From: Chitinophagaceae bacterium UBA4857 | Lineage (GTDB): Bacteria; Bacteroidota; Bacteroidia; Chitinophagales; Chitinophagaceae | Reading direction: 5' to 3' | Assembly (NCBI GenBank): GCA_002399735.1 | Contig: DHEF01000054.1 | Coordinates: 1,362 to 65,361, forward strand | DNA: 64,000 nucleotides | Shown here: in pieces, positions 63,613 through 64,000 of the stretch | How positions within the stretch are numbered: the first letter of the stretch is position 1 | How the letters are laid out: every line of letters begins with the position of its first letter | The notes under the pieces: generated by a model | The model's database searches: none | Told to the model about the DNA's origin: nothing | The model's input: only the letters and a program-made list of their open reading frames with translations | Position numbers and translations under genes: made by a program

Positions 63613-64000
63613 TTATTTAAGTTCAATAGGGTCTTGTACTTTAAATGTTTTCTTTTGTGTAAAGGTGCGGCCAAACATATCTGTAGCTCTAACTTCAATG
63701 GTATGATCGCCTGCTTTTAACTTGGCAGGAAAGCCAGCCCACCATAAATGGGTGCTTTGTTCGGGATTGCTTGGACGGCGGCCAGGCATTAAGTTACTAA
63801 TAAAATCCCATTTCATCGCCAAATTCAAATAACTAGGGTCAGCATTTACCAAATAATCCATGGCTTTCCATTTGCTGCCATCTACGCTAAACTCCACTTT
63901 GTCACCTTTTTTACCCATAAAAAAGTTAGCATAAAACTTATAAGCGCCATATCTTTTTGACGACATTACTTCTGGCGCATATACATTAATTTGATAATCA
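63613..64000 (-). CDS. Partial gene: C-terminal domain of a calcineurin-like phosphoesterase
   Basis: The frame is open to the window edge (the last codons read in are ...DYQINVYAPEV then MSSKRYGAYKFYANFFMG), so the start is beyond 64000 and the ATG at 63966 is internal. The 128 visible residues resemble the C-terminal domain found after metallophosphoesterase domains in Bacteroidota (YANFFMGKKGDKVEFSVDG, STHLWWAGFPAKLKAGDHTIEVRATDMFGRTF). That is a fibronectin/Ig-like beta-sandwich with an acidic turn. The catalytic domain should lie upstream on this strand. A minus-strand terminator follows at 63536. Confidence 0.7.
   Translation of the reverse strand, partial: DYQINVYAPEVMSSKRYGAYKFYANFFMGKKGDKVEFSVDGSKWKAMDYLVNADPSYLNLAMKWDFISNLMPGRRPSNPEQSTHLWWAGFPAKLKAGDHTIEVRATDMFGRTFTQKKTFKVQDPIELK

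Noticed and set aside
1..64000. CRISPR array or prophage
   Set aside because: No regularly spaced short direct repeats and no phage structural or integrase genes are seen.

Overview
The window reads as chromosome of a Bacteroidota bacterium, most likely Chitinophagaceae-like (inference). Reasons: two secreted proteins end in type IX secretion (T9SS) C-terminal sorting domains, there are paired TonB-dependent receptors with DUF4374-type lipoproteins, many secreted proteins have a signal peptide ending in A-Q, TAnnTTTG-type promoter boxes occur, and the genes lack obvious Shine-Dalgarno sites. No rRNA, CRISPR array, transposase, integrase or phage structural gene is visible.

Layout. 0-3.4 kb: tRNA-Arg(CCG), a PepSY membrane protein and an S10 serine carboxypeptidase. 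3.5-6.3 kb: accessory pocket 1, with a TGA-interrupted unknown gene and a YhcG/DUF1016 PD-(D/E)XK nuclease. 6.3-17.3 kb: a Tat-type aminotransferase, DUF2218, then an iron/siderophore locus (periplasmic binding protein, FecCD permease, ATPase, TonB receptor, DUF4374 lipoprotein), followed by an esterase with an extra N-terminal domain and a YncE-type beta-propeller. 17.4-32.5 kb: an unknown secreted protein, an M20 amidohydrolase, a DUF1003 protein, a 1309-residue T9SS cargo protein, HtpG, an LRR lipoprotein and a heparinase II/III-type lyase. 32.8-37.8 kb: a second TonB receptor/DUF4374 pair, divergent from an AraC regulator. 37.8-46.7 kb: mixed housekeeping genes (DUF481, TraB/GumN, ECF sigma with a membrane partner, DUF983, AraC, YciI, a second T9SS protein and a 58-residue ORF). 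46.9-58.7 kb: a pectin/galacturonate catabolic block. 58.8-64 kb: an esterase, accessory pocket 2 (a tRNA-like gene with a class II body and UAC anticodon, an unknown ORF, DUF2971, another unknown), an LpxH-type phosphoesterase and a partial phosphoesterase.

How the genes work together. The pectin block is a nearly complete route: GH28 and GH105 release galacturonate and unsaturated units; the MFS protein imports hexuronate; UxaC, UxaB, UxaA, KdgK and Eda convert it to pyruvate and glyceraldehyde-3-phosphate. The two TonB/DUF4374 pairs resemble the XusA/XusB xenosiderophore system of Bacteroides. A XusC-like PepSY protein, an ABC importer and a Fes/IroE-like esterase are also present, so the 8-17 kb locus could capture, import and open ferric siderophores.

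The most unusual features are non-coding. A modular intergenic repeat family occurs at about 14 places in both orientations, often carrying extra palindromes inserted at internal positions. The two accessory pockets are bounded by the same left repeat (3548-3768 and 59876-60144) and the same right repeat (6082-6308 and 62143-62321), in the same orientation, although their genes are unrelated. This looks like a cassette arrangement without any visible recombinase. All function calls come from reading motifs and general family knowledge; no database search was run.
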